Assembly: GCA_005883955.1 (NCBI GenBank)
Contig: VAXH01000078.1
Location: 22,311-67,087, forward strand
Direction of reading: 5' to 3'
DNA from: Actinomycetota bacterium
GTDB taxonomy: Bacteria; Actinomycetota; Thermoleophilia; Gaiellales; Gaiellaceae
DNA length: 44,777 bases
The notes beneath the pieces were generated by a model. That model was not told the origin of the DNA, searched no databases, and saw nothing but the letters and a program-made list of their open reading frames with translations. Positions 11,355 to 18,671 of the stretch are shown piece after piece. Made by a program: the position numbers and the translations under genes. How positions within the stretch are numbered: position 1 is the first letter of the stretch; each line of letters begins with the position of its first letter.

Positions 11355-12102
11355 CGGCGATCCAGACGTCGAGCTCAGGGGAGAGCTGGGGACTGGGTCG
11401 CTGGACGAGGTGAAGGAAGAGCTCACGGTTGCCTTTCGGTCCCGGCAGGCCCGAGTCTACGACCCCGGCCGTCTGTGCTTCCCAGGCGAGCGCCGCCTCG
11501 GCCACCTCCCTGGCGACCCGCCGCCGGGTGGCCGGATCGCGTACGACGCCGCCGCGCGCGTCCTCGCGGCCTGCCTCGAACTGAGGCTTCACGAGCACAA
11601 CCGCCTCCCAGCCCGGCGAAGCGAGCTCGAGCAGCCGCGGCAGCGCCTTTCGTACGCTGATGAACGAGACGTCGCAGACGACGAGCTCCGGCGGAAACGG
11701 CAGCTCGACGACCGAGCGTGCATTCGTTCGCTCGAGGACGACGACCCGCGAGTCCTCGCGGATGCGCGGGTGCAGCTGACCGTAACCGACGTCGAGCGCG
11801 ATCACGTGCGCGGCTCCGCGCTGGAGCAGGACGTCGGTGAACCCGCCGGTGGAGGAGCCGATGTCGAGACAGTCCCGCCCGGCCGGGTCGATCGCGAACG
11901 CCTCGAGCGCGTTCGCGAGCTTGATCCCCCCGCGCGAGACGTAGGGCTCTCCCTCGGTGACCGAGAGCTCCACGGACTCGTCCACCTGCTCGCCCGGCTT
12001 CTCGTGCCCGGGCACCCGGCCCGCCAGCAGGAGCGCCTGGGCCTGGGTGCGGCTCTCGGCGAGCCCGCGCTCGACCAGCAGGACATCGACCCGTTTCTTC
12101 AT
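11341..12102 (-). CDS. tlyA: TlyA family rRNA 2'-O-methyltransferase
   Basis: Methylates ribose 2'-OH of rRNA cytidines; in Mycobacterium this sensitises ribosomes to capreomycin. The N-terminal S4 RNA-binding domain (MKKRVDVLLVERGLAESRTQ) is followed by a FtsJ-like Rossmann fold with the SAM motif DIGSSTGGFTDVLLQRGA, the VCDVSFISVRKALP strand with the catalytic Asp, and VLVKPQFEAGR with the catalytic Lys. 253 residues. ATG at 12102 with AGGAG close upstream. The 77-nt gap to the prenyl synthase suggests it may head its own transcript with nadK. Confidence 0.95.
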   Translation of the reverse strand: MKKRVDVLLVERGLAESRTQAQALLLAGRVPGHEKPGEQVDESVELSVTEGEPYVSRGGIKLANALEAFAIDPAGRDCLDIGSSTGGFTDVLLQRGAAHVIALDVGYGQLHPRIREDSRVVVLERTNARSVVELPFPPELVVCDVSFISVRKALPRLLELASPGWEAVVLVKPQFEAGREDARGGVVRDPATRRRVAREVAEAALAWEAQTAGVVDSGLPGPKGNRELFLHLVQRPSPQLSPELDVWIADAVG

Positions 12103-12179
12103 GCTCCTATGATCGCGGCCGTGGCCGACCTGCAGGGCGAAAGCTGCGGCCGCGCCGATGATGCTCGGGGTCCGTCCCT

Positions 12180-12950
12180 CTAAGCGGTCCGCGTCGCCAG
12201 TCCGGAAACGATTTCCTCGAGCACTGACGTGTCAACGTCGATCGCGGCCAGCCGCGCCTGGGCGCGCTCGGCAGCCTCGTCGGCGAGCGTGCGCGCCCCC
12301 TCCTCGCCGTGGCTGAGGACGTAGCCGTCCCCATCGAGGATGTCGTCGACGACCTGGAACAGCATCCCGAGCTCATCGGCGAAGTCGCGCCACGGCTTCT
12401 GATCGGCCTCACGCAGCTCGGCGACCCAGAGCGCGCACGCAATCGATGCGTAGAACAGGCGGCCGGTCTTCAGGCGGTGGATCTCCTCGAGCGAGTAGCC
12501 AAGCTCCTTCGTGTCGGCATGCTGGCCGCCGATCATCCCGAGCGTCGCTTGGACGAGCTCGCGCGCGATGAACGGCGTCGGATAGGAGAGCGCCAGCCGG
12601 AACGCCTCGGCGAGGAGCGCGTCGCCGGCGAGGACGGCGGTCGCCTCGTCGAACTGGGCCCAGGTGCTCGGCCGCCCGCGACGGAGCTCGTCGTCGTCGA
12701 GCGAGGGGAGATCGTCGTGGACGAGTGAGAAATTGTGGACGAGCTCGATCGCGGCGCCGGCCGCTAGCAGTTCCTCGGGCTCGCGGCCCAGCGCCTCACC
12801 GGTCGCCAGGCAGAGCACAGGCCTGATCCGCTTGCCGCCGCCGGCGAGCGCGTAGCGAATCGGCCCCCCGAGCTCGCCGAGCTCGGGGGTCAGCGCCAGC
12901 TCGTCGAGGTAGCCCTCGACCAGGGCGGCCAGCTCTTGCGGGCCTGTCAC
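12180..12950 (-). CDS. ispA: Polyprenyl diphosphate synthase (FPP/GGPP type)
   Basis: Chain-elongating trans-prenyltransferase that condenses isopentenyl diphosphate with allylic diphosphates. It has both Asp-rich motifs: HDDLPSLDDDELRRG (first) and FQVVDDILD (second), plus GGGKRIRP near the N-terminus. The two-residue insert in the first motif and the Phe five residues before it fit bacterial FPP or GGPP synthases. 256 residues, slightly short. GTG at 12950 overlaps the xseB-like stop (GTGA). The ispA position next to xseB is conserved in many bacteria; chain length of the product is not certain. Confidence 0.88.
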   Translation of the reverse strand: MTGPQELAALVEGYLDELALTPELGELGGPIRYALAGGGKRIRPVLCLATGEALGREPEELLAAGAAIELVHNFSLVHDDLPSLDDDELRRGRPSTWAQFDEATAVLAGDALLAEAFRLALSYPTPFIARELVQATLGMIGGQHADTKELGYSLEEIHRLKTGRLFYASIACALWVAELREADQKPWRDFADELGMLFQVVDDILDGDGYVLSHGEEGARTLADEAAERAQARLAAIDVDTSVLEEIVSGLATRTA

Positions 12951-13129
12951 CCGCCCGCCTCCTTCTTCGCCCGAGCTAGCTCGGCCTCGACCTCCTTCGC
13001 GATCTCCGCGAGCTCGGAGAGGATCTCGATCGCGCGATCGGGATCCTGCGTCGACTCGAGCTCCTGCCGGGTCCGCTCGAGCCGCTCGAGCAAGGCCTCA
13101 GCCTTCTGCAAAGAGTCTTCGGAACTCAC
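12947..13129 (-). CDS. Probable exodeoxyribonuclease VII small subunit (XseB-like)
   Basis: A ~60-residue, highly charged helical protein (AEALLERLERTRQELES, then AIEILSELAEIAKEVEAE) compatible with the two-helix XseB fold; the main support is position, since xseB sits before ispA and after nusB in many genomes. No xseA is present here. GTG at 13129 is chosen from the ancestral junction argument: the same bases CGTGAGTTCC occur at the nusB stop, implying a GTGA overlap before an element inserted. GTG at 13144 would add five residues (VDDDH). Could also be an unrelated small coiled coil. Confidence 0.55.
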   Translation of the reverse strand: MSSEDSLQKAEALLERLERTRQELESTQDPDRAIEILSELAEIAKEVEAELARAKKEAGG

Positions 13130-13130
13130 G

Positions 13131-13229
13131 TGATCATCATCCACCAGGAAGCCGCTCCAAGTGCGGCGTTTGGACGGCCGCGCCGGCGAAGCCGCCACGG
13201 CCTCCAGTCGGCATCGCAAGCGATGCCTT
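13131..13229 (-). mobile_element. ~99-bp palindromic element, copy A, with 10-bp flanking repeat
   Basis: Lies between the nusB stop and the xseB-like start. It begins (minus strand) with AAGGCATCGCTTGCGATGCC, a perfect 8-bp hairpin at 13210-13227, followed by a GC-rich tail containing GGCTTCGCCGGCGCGGCCGT. It is flanked by identical 10-bp direct repeats GGAACTCACG at 13121-13130 and 13230-13239. Removing the element and one repeat restores a GTGA nusB/xseB overlap like the other junctions in this operon. Related copies at 15288-15384 and ~32078-32171. Confidence 0.65.
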
Positions 13230-13234
13230 GGAAC

Positions 13235-13618
13235 TCACGCGACCTCTTTCTCGCGGGCGATCCGTCCGAGAATCCCGTTCACCAGCCGCCCCGCCTCCTC
13301 GGTCGCGTACCGCTTGGCGAGCGTGACAGCCTCGTCGATCGCCACCTCGAGCGGGACGCTGCCCTCGTCGAGCTCGTAGGTCGCCAGCCTGAGGATGTTC
13401 CGTTCGACGGCACCGAGCCGGTCGGCGGTCCAGTCCTCCGATGCCGCGGTGATCCTGCGGTCGAGGTCCTCGACGCGTGCCGCGACGGCCTCGGCGGTGT
13501 CCCGGGCGAACGCGTCCACCTCGCCCTCGTACAGCGAGGCCAGCGGCTGACCGGTCACGTCCCACTGGTAGAGCAGGAAGAAGGCGGTCCGCCGGGAGGC
13601 GCGGCGGCTGAGCGTCAC
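13235..13618 (-). CDS. nusB: Transcription antitermination factor NusB
   Basis: An all-helical RNA-binding factor that acts with NusE (S10) at boxA for rRNA antitermination. 127 residues, a usual size. It opens TLSRRASRRTAFFLLYQWDV, and the C-terminal half has the conserved ERNILRLATYEL and IDEAVTLAKRYATEEAGRLV signatures, with GILGRIARE at the end. GTG at 13618 overlaps the Asp23 stop (GTGA); a longer frame reaching 13879 would run through the Asp23 gene and was rejected. Its stop is separated from xseB by the palindromic element. Confidence 0.95.
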   Translation of the reverse strand: MTLSRRASRRTAFFLLYQWDVTGQPLASLYEGEVDAFARDTAEAVAARVEDLDRRITAASEDWTADRLGAVERNILRLATYELDEGSVPLEVAIDEAVTLAKRYATEEAGRLVNGILGRIAREKEVA

Positions 13619-13920
13619 ACGAGCTCCTCGATCGCGAGATCGACGCTTCGGACTTCGACGCCGCACATCTGCTCGAGCGCGCTCGCGACGTGCCGCTGAA
13701 CCTGTTCGGCCAGCTGGGGCAGAACGGTGCCGTAGCGCGCGGCCAGCCGTAGCGTCACGACGGCGCTGCCGCCGGCGACCTCGACATCGACCGCTCGCCG
13801 AGGGCGTCTCACGCGCGCGCCGTCGGCGCGCTCGGCCGCACGAACGACGATGCGCGCCAACGTCGCGGCGGGCACGCACACGGTTCCCTCGGGCTCGGTG
13901 ATCACGAGCTGGTCGCTCAT
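13615..13920 (-). CDS. Asp23/Gls24 family envelope-stress protein
   Basis: A 101-residue Asp23-domain protein, homologue of the small gene found between accC and nusB in Firmicutes (yqhY). Recognisable pattern: an opening strand EGTVCVPAATLARIVVRAAE, the alternating VEVAGGSAVVTLRLAARYG strands and a C-terminal helix with LAEQVQRHVASALEQMCGVE. The biochemical role is unknown; in B. subtilis the neighbouring yqhY affects acetyl-CoA carboxylase activity, which fits its contact with accC here (ATGA overlap with accC, GTGA overlap with nusB). Confidence 0.88.
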   Translation of the reverse strand: MSDQLVITEPEGTVCVPAATLARIVVRAAERADGARVRRPRRAVDVEVAGGSAVVTLRLAARYGTVLPQLAEQVQRHVASALEQMCGVEVRSVDLAIEELV

Positions 13921-15275
13921 TCGGTGGCCACGGCCACGAGCCTCTCGCCGGACTCCTCGAGGAACGAGGTCGAGTAACGCCCGCTCGTGAACTGCTCGCT
14001 GCGCAGGATCTGGATCGCCAGCTCGCGTGTGGTCGGGATCCCCGTCACCGACAGCTCTCCGAGCGCGCGCAGTGAACGGGAGATCGCCGCGGGGCGGTCT
14101 TCGTCCCAGACTGCGAGCTTGCCGAGTAGGGAGTCGTAGAACGGCGGTACGGTGCAGCCCGCCTCGACGAAGGTGTCCAGGCGGACGCCGGGCCCAAGTG
14201 GCGCTCGAAAGCCCGTGATCTGGCCAGGAGCCGGTGCGAAGTCGCGCGCGGGATCCTCGGCGTTGATCCGGATCTCGATCGCGTGCCCGCGGCGCGGTGC
14301 GCGCCCAGTCGTCGTCAGCGGCTCCCCTGCCGCGATCTGCAGCTGCTCGCGGACGAGGTCGATACCGGTGACGAGCTCCGAGACCGGATGCTCGACCTGC
14401 AGGCGGGCGTTCAGCTCGATGAAATAGAAGCTCTGGTCGGGCCCGAGCAGGAACTCAAAGGTCCCGGCGTTGCGGTAACCGATCGCCTTCGCGGCGCGCT
14501 CGGCGGCTGCCTCCATCGCCTCGCGCATCTCCGGCGAGACGCCGGGCGAGGGCGACTCCTCGATCAGCTTCTGGTGGCGGCGCTGGATCGAGCACTCGCG
14601 CTCGCCGAGGGTGAGCACACCGTCCTGCGCGTCGGCCAGCACCTGGATCTCCACGTGTCGCGCCGGGCGAACGAGCTTCTCGACGTAGAGGCTGCCGTCG
14701 CCGAAGGCCGCCTCGGCCTCGCCCGCGGCAGTCTGGAACGCGCCCTCCAGCTCGTCCTCGGCGTCGACGACGCGCATCCCCTTGCCGCCGCCGCCCGCCG
14801 CAGCCTTCAGCAGCACGGGATACCCGAGCTCGCCCGCGATCGAGCGGGCTTCGGCGCACGCAACAGCCTCGTCGCTTCCAGGCACGATCGGGACGTCGGC
14901 GCGCTTCATCTCCGCCTTCGCCTGCACTTTGTCGCCCATCCGGGCCATGACTTCAGCGGGCGGGCCCACGAAGACGAGCTCGTTGTCCTCGCAGGCCGCG
15001 ACGAAGGCCGGGTTCTCGGCCAGGAACCCATACCCGGGATGGATCGCCTCGCAGCCGGTCGTCGTCGCGGCGGCGATCACGGAGGGGATGTTGAGGTAGC
15101 TCTGCGACGCCGGCGCCGGGCCGACTGCGACCGCGCGGTCGGCGAGCCGGACATGCATCGACTCCTTGTCGGCGGTCGAGTAGATCGCGACTGCCTCGAT
15201 CTCGAGCTCGTGCAGCGCGCGGATCACGCGGACCGCGATCTCGCCGCGGTTCGCTACCAGAACGCGGGAGAACAT
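13917..15275 (-). CDS. accC: Biotin carboxylase, acetyl-CoA carboxylase subunit
   Basis: ATP-dependent carboxylation of the biotin carried by the BCCP domain. The product has 452 residues: the N-terminal pre-ATP-grasp domain (FSRVLVANRGEIAVRVIRA), GYGFLAENPAF, the glycine-rich ATP loop KAAAGGGGKGMRVV, GERECSIQRRHQKLIEE, and the metal and catalytic segment FIELNARLQVEHPV. The biotin carboxylase C-terminal domain follows. All expected residues are present. ATG at 15275. It pairs with the accB fusion directly upstream, from which it is separated by palindromic element B. Confidence 0.96.
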   Translation of the reverse strand: MFSRVLVANRGEIAVRVIRALHELEIEAVAIYSTADKESMHVRLADRAVAVGPAPASQSYLNIPSVIAAATTTGCEAIHPGYGFLAENPAFVAACEDNELVFVGPPAEVMARMGDKVQAKAEMKRADVPIVPGSDEAVACAEARSIAGELGYPVLLKAAAGGGGKGMRVVDAEDELEGAFQTAAGEAEAAFGDGSLYVEKLVRPARHVEIQVLADAQDGVLTLGERECSIQRRHQKLIEESPSPGVSPEMREAMEAAAERAAKAIGYRNAGTFEFLLGPDQSFYFIELNARLQVEHPVSELVTGIDLVREQLQIAAGEPLTTTGRAPRRGHAIEIRINAEDPARDFAPAPGQITGFRAPLGPGVRLDTFVEAGCTVPPFYDSLLGKLAVWDEDRPAAISRSLRALGELSVTGIPTTRELAIQILRSEQFTSGRYSTSFLEESGERLVAVATE

Positions 15276-15287
15276 CAGAGACCCAAC

Positions 15288-15384
15288 GGGCGGCCGTCTG
15301 AGGCATCGCTTGCGATGCCGTCCAAAGGCTTTGCCGGTGCAGCCAGTGCAGCCGTCTCAAGCCGGTTTCGCGCGGCTAGGACGG
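15288..15384 (+). mobile_element. ~97-bp palindromic element, copy B, at the accB/accC junction
   Basis: Contains GGCATCGCTTGCGATGCC at 15302-15319 (identical hairpin to copy A) and GGCTTTGCCGGTGC downstream, in opposite orientation to copy A. The flanks form an imperfect 13-nt direct repeat (10 of 13 identical): TCAGAGACCCAAC at 15275-15287 and TCACAGCCCCAGC at 15385-15397, spaced 110 bp. The accB stop TGA and the TGATG at the accC start lie inside these repeats, as expected if an overlapping stop/start was split and duplicated. Confidence 0.6.
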
Positions 15385-17199
15385 TCACAGCCCCAGCGGC
15401 CTTCCGTTGATTGGTTCGAGCTCGAAAAGAAGCTGGCCGAACTCCACCGGTTCGGCATTGCCGACGTGGATCGCGCGGACGACCGCCTCGACGTCCGCCT
15501 TGACCTCGTTCATCAGCTTCATCGCCTCGAGGATGCAGAGCGTCTGGCCGGGGCCAACCGCGTCCCCCTCTTCGACGAACGGCGGCGCGCCGGGCTGCGG
15601 CGCGCGGTAGAAGGTGCCGACCATCGGCGCCTCGACGCGGACGATCCCGTCGCCCGTCGGCTCCGGCGCGGACAAGGCTTCCTCGGCTTCCGTGACTGGA
15701 CTCTCCCCGGCGGCCGCGGCGAGCACGGGCTCGATCGGATCCGGCGTCCGCCGCACCGAGACGCGCATCCCGCCTTCGTCGATCGTGATCTCTCCGACGC
15801 CCGACTCCTGGACGATGCGGACGACCTCGCGAATTCGTTCGGCGCGCGCCTGGTCGACGCCGCTTGCCCCGAGGGTGTCGGCGCCCGCATGCCTGCCGCG
15901 AATGGCCTCGAGCAGCGGCCGCGCTTCGTCGCCGAAGAGCGCCAGCAGCAGGAGCTCCTCGTCGCTTGCGGCCAGCCCCTCGGCCTCGTCGCTGAGCCGC
16001 TCCAAGTCGACCGGCTCCGCCTCGGGAACGCCGTCCGCCAGCAGGTCGGCTGCGCGGCGAACCGTGGGATCGATCGAGCCCGGCGGTGAGCCGTAGCGGC
16101 CGGAGACGAGCGCGCGCAGCTCGTCGATCATCGTCTGGTACCGCGAGCCCGAGAGCACGTTCAGAAGCGCCTGCGAGGCGAGGATCTGACCGATCGGGGC
16201 GGCGAGCGGGGGCCAGCCCACCTCCTCGCGGACGCGGAGGAGCTCGTCGAGCACCTCGTCGAGCCGGTCGCCGGCGGCCTGGGCGCGGAGATGCGCGTCG
16301 AGCGCGGCGACGAGGCCCGGGGGGACCCTGTGCTCAGCGGCGCGGACGGCGATGCGGGGGGCGACCGGCGTCACCGGCTCGTCTCCGAGATGCTCGTCGA
16401 CGAGCTCCGACGCGCGCCAGAGGGCGTCCGAGTCTACGCCGGCGTCCTGTCCGAGCCCGGCGAGCGAGGTCGCGAGCACCTCGCCCGAGACCCGGTGCAG
16501 GGTGAGCGCGATCGGATACAACGCGCAGGAGACGAGGTCGGCGCCGGCGCGGACGGCTTCGAGCGCTGCCGCGAGCGCATTCCCGGCGGCACCTTGGCAG
16601 TAGAGGCCGACGGGCAATCCACTTGCTTCACGCAGCGCACCGACGAGCTCGTGCGCGCGATGGGGCTCGAGCGAGCTCGAGGGATCGTGGAGGAGGATGC
16701 GCACGGCCCCGAGCTCGGGCAGCTTCTTCGCTTGCTCGACGAGGTCCTCGGTCTCGCCGATATGGCCCGAGCCGTAGACGAGACCTGCATCGAACTCGCG
16801 CTCCGCTCCGGTGATCGCCTCGCCCGCCTCACGCAGGTTGGAGACGTCGTTTAGCGGGTCGTGCAAGCGGAAGACGTCGATCCCGCTCTCGGCCGCGGAT
16901 GCGACGAACCGGCGCGCGAAGTCAGCGCCAACCGGCCGCGAGCCGACAAGGAAGCGTCCCCGCAACGCCATCGCGAGCGGCGTCTTCGTGCGTGCCTTGA
17001 GTGCCCGGATCCGTTCCCAGGGGCTCTCGACGCCACGGTGGACGGCGCTGTCGAAGACACCGCCCCCGGAGACCTCGAGGTAGGCGAAGCCGGCGCCGTC
17101 GAGGGTCTCGGCAAGGCGAAGCAGGTCGGACGTCGGCATCCTGCCCGCCAGCGGCTCCTGGGAGAGAAGCCGGATCGTCGTATCCACGAGCGCGGGCAT
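15385..17199 (-). CDS. AccB-type biotin carrier fused to degenerate carboxyltransferase domain
   Basis: A 604-residue protein. Residues 1-~400 resemble the carboxyltransferase barrel of pyruvate carboxylase/oxaloacetate decarboxylase: SPWERIRALK, ALRGRFLVGSRP, IDVFRLHDPLNDVSNLREA. The active site is missing: the metal Asp of RDAHQS is L11, the carbamylated Lys of KDMAG aligns with H171, and the two metal His of LHTHDTSG align with Y200 and Q202. Residues ~525-604 are a biotinyl domain with PMVGTFYRAP and EAMKLMNEV (biotin on K561), closest to AccB. Gene order efp-accB-accC-Asp23-nusB says this is the accB orthologue. It probably carries biotin for AccC while the barrel acts as a scaffold. ATG at 17199. 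Confidence 0.82.
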   Translation of the reverse strand: MPALVDTTIRLLSQEPLAGRMPTSDLLRLAETLDGAGFAYLEVSGGGVFDSAVHRGVESPWERIRALKARTKTPLAMALRGRFLVGSRPVGADFARRFVASAAESGIDVFRLHDPLNDVSNLREAGEAITGAEREFDAGLVYGSGHIGETEDLVEQAKKLPELGAVRILLHDPSSSLEPHRAHELVGALREASGLPVGLYCQGAAGNALAAALEAVRAGADLVSCALYPIALTLHRVSGEVLATSLAGLGQDAGVDSDALWRASELVDEHLGDEPVTPVAPRIAVRAAEHRVPPGLVAALDAHLRAQAAGDRLDEVLDELLRVREEVGWPPLAAPIGQILASQALLNVLSGSRYQTMIDELRALVSGRYGSPPGSIDPTVRRAADLLADGVPEAEPVDLERLSDEAEGLAASDEELLLLALFGDEARPLLEAIRGRHAGADTLGASGVDQARAERIREVVRIVQESGVGEITIDEGGMRVSVRRTPDPIEPVLAAAAGESPVTEAEEALSAPEPTGDGIVRVEAPMVGTFYRAPQPGAPPFVEEGDAVGPGQTLCILEAMKLMNEVKADVEAVVRAIHVGNAEPVEFGQLLFELEPINGRPLGL

Positions 17200-17221
17200 T
17201 TGCGCCGGGGACCTTAGCGAG

Positions 17222-17227
17222 TAGCTT
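17222..17227 (+). promoter_or_regulatory. Putative -10 box TAGCTT for the MFS gene
   Basis: TAGCTT ends 8 nt before the MFS ATG. A weak TTGCGC sits 16 nt upstream and would serve as -35. It lies in the 36-bp gap shared with the divergent accB fusion gene, whose own candidate is TAAGGT (17216-17211, minus), 11 nt before its ATG. Confidence 0.4.
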
Positions 17228-17235
17228 GCCGGACG

Positions 17236-18528
17236 ATGCTCCCCGCGGCCCTTCGCCTACGCGACTTTCGCCGGGTCTTTCTCGCGCAGGTCATCTCGAC
17301 TTTCGGCGACTTTTTCGTTCCGATCGCGATCTCGTTCGCGGTGCTCGACCTGACCGGCTCCGCCTCGGATCTCGGGCTCGTTCTGTTCGCGCGGATCCTT
17401 GGCCAAGTCCTGCTCTTCCTCGCGGGCGGCGTCTGGGCCGACCGGCTGCCCAGGCAGCACGTGATGGTGGCCTCGAACGTCGTCCGCTTCTTCAGTCAAG
17501 GGCTCCTCGGCTTCCTGCTGATCGGCGGCCACGCGCAGATCTGGCAGCTCGTGGCGCTGCAGTTCGTCCACGGCGCCGCCACAGGCGTCTTCCGGCCGGC
17601 GGCGTCCGGTCTGACGCCTCAGCTCGTCCCGCCCGATCAGCTCCAGGCGGCAAACGGGCTCATGTACCTGACGCTCGGCATCGGCGGCATCGGTGGCCCT
17701 GCCGTCGGCGGTGTCCTCGTCGCCACGGCCGGCGCCGGCTGGGCGCTCGTTGGCGATGCGATCACGTTCGCCGTCGCGGCCATCCTGCTCGCCCGGATCC
17801 CGCCGCTCGGGTACCCGCAGCGACCTCGCGAGTCGTTCTGGCGCGAGCTCGCGGGCGGTTGGTGGGAGGTGCGGTCGCGCACCTGGCTCTGGGCGAGCAT
17901 CGTCGACTTCGCCGCCTTTCAGATGATCTACCTCGCCACGATCATGGTGCTCGGGCCGCTCGTCGCGAAGGAGTCGCTCGGCGGCGCCGGCGCGTGGGCG
18001 GGGATCCTCGTCGCGTTCAGCTTCGGGACGCTGCTCGGGAATGCGTGGTCGATGCGGGTCCGGCCGAAACGGCCCCTGATCTTCGCCTGGACGATCATCC
18101 TCCTCACCGGCCCGAGTCTCGTCCTACTCGCGTTTCGAGCACCCGCTTGGTCGATCGCGTTAACCGAGATCGGTTCCGGCCTCTCGATCGGCGTCGCCGG
18201 AACACTCTGGGAGACGACGTTGCAGCGGAACGTGCCGCCCGCGGCGCTCTCGCGGGTCTCCGCCTACGACTGGATGGGCTCGACCGCGCTGCGTCCGCTC
18301 GGCCTCGCGATCGTCGGCCCGATCGCCGCCGCGATCGGCGTCAAGGAGACGCTGCTCGCGGCCTTCGCCCTCACGATGATCTCGAGCCTGACGCTGCTCC
18401 TCATCCCCGACATGTGGCGGATCACCGACGAGGCAGCCGCGGACAGGCCCGCCGTCGTCCCGGACGAGACCCTGGGCGCCGAAGCCGAACAGGCCAGCGC
18501 CGCGGTAGCCTCGAACCGAGCCAAGTAA
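17236..18528 (+). CDS. MFS transporter, drug/enterobactin exporter-like (MFS_3)
   Basis: A 430-residue integral membrane protein with about twelve hydrophobic helices and the MFS loop 2-3 motif WADRLPRQHVM (~residues 72-82). The opening LRDFRRVFLAQVISTFGDFF and the long Gly/Ala-rich helices fit the MFS_3 exporter family (EntS-like); the substrate is unknown. It is the only plus-strand gene between 1 and 27 kb and is inserted between efp and accB, which are usually neighbours. Its stop codon overlaps a palindrome (18525-18539), and a stronger copy follows at 18614-18638. Confidence 0.87.
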   Translation: MLPAALRLRDFRRVFLAQVISTFGDFFVPIAISFAVLDLTGSASDLGLVLFARILGQVLLFLAGGVWADRLPRQHVMVASNVVRFFSQGLLGFLLIGGHAQIWQLVALQFVHGAATGVFRPAASGLTPQLVPPDQLQAANGLMYLTLGIGGIGGPAVGGVLVATAGAGWALVGDAITFAVAAILLARIPPLGYPQRPRESFWRELAGGWWEVRSRTWLWASIVDFAAFQMIYLATIMVLGPLVAKESLGGAGAWAGILVAFSFGTLLGNAWSMRVRPKRPLIFAWTIILLTGPSLVLLAFRAPAWSIALTEIGSGLSIGVAGTLWETTLQRNVPPAALSRVSAYDWMGSTALRPLGLAIVGPIAAAIGVKETLLAAFALTMISSLTLLLIPDMWRITDEAAADRPAVVPDETLGAEAEQASAAVASNRAK

Positions 18529-18539
18529 CAGACTGTTAC
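18525..18539. repeat. Palindrome GTAACAG-A-CTGTTAC at the MFS stop codon
   Basis: Perfect 7-bp arms around one central base, overlapping the TAA stop of the MFS gene. Same core as the larger palindrome 94 bp downstream. The one-base centre and two-fold symmetry look like a dimeric-repressor site (TetR-type), but the location at the 3' end of the gene is unusual. Confidence 0.55.
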
Positions 18540-18613
18540 AAGGAAAGACACGGCCGCAAAGTTCGGTACGCGACCGAGATTCGGCTCAGGCTCAGCCGTC
18601 GCGGCACTCCCAG

Positions 18614-18638
18614 ACTTAGTAACAGGCTGTTACTAAGT
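18614..18638. repeat. 25-bp perfect palindrome between convergent MFS and efp genes
   Basis: Arms ACTTAGTAACAG and CTGTTACTAAGT are perfect 12-bp complements around a single G. It contains the same GTAACAG-N-CTGTTAC core as 18525-18539. It is AT-rich against the local GC-rich background. Either a protein-binding operator or, as RNA, a 10-bp stem with a 5-nt loop serving as a bidirectional terminator; there is no clear T-run. Confidence 0.6.
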
Positions 18639-18671
18639 TGCGGACGAGTTGCCGCTCGCGCGGGAAAGCAT

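Noticed and set aside
12103-12179. Small gene or RNA in the gap between tlyA and the prenyl synthase
   Set aside because: Only 77 nt, no ribosome-binding site with a frame and no stable hairpin.
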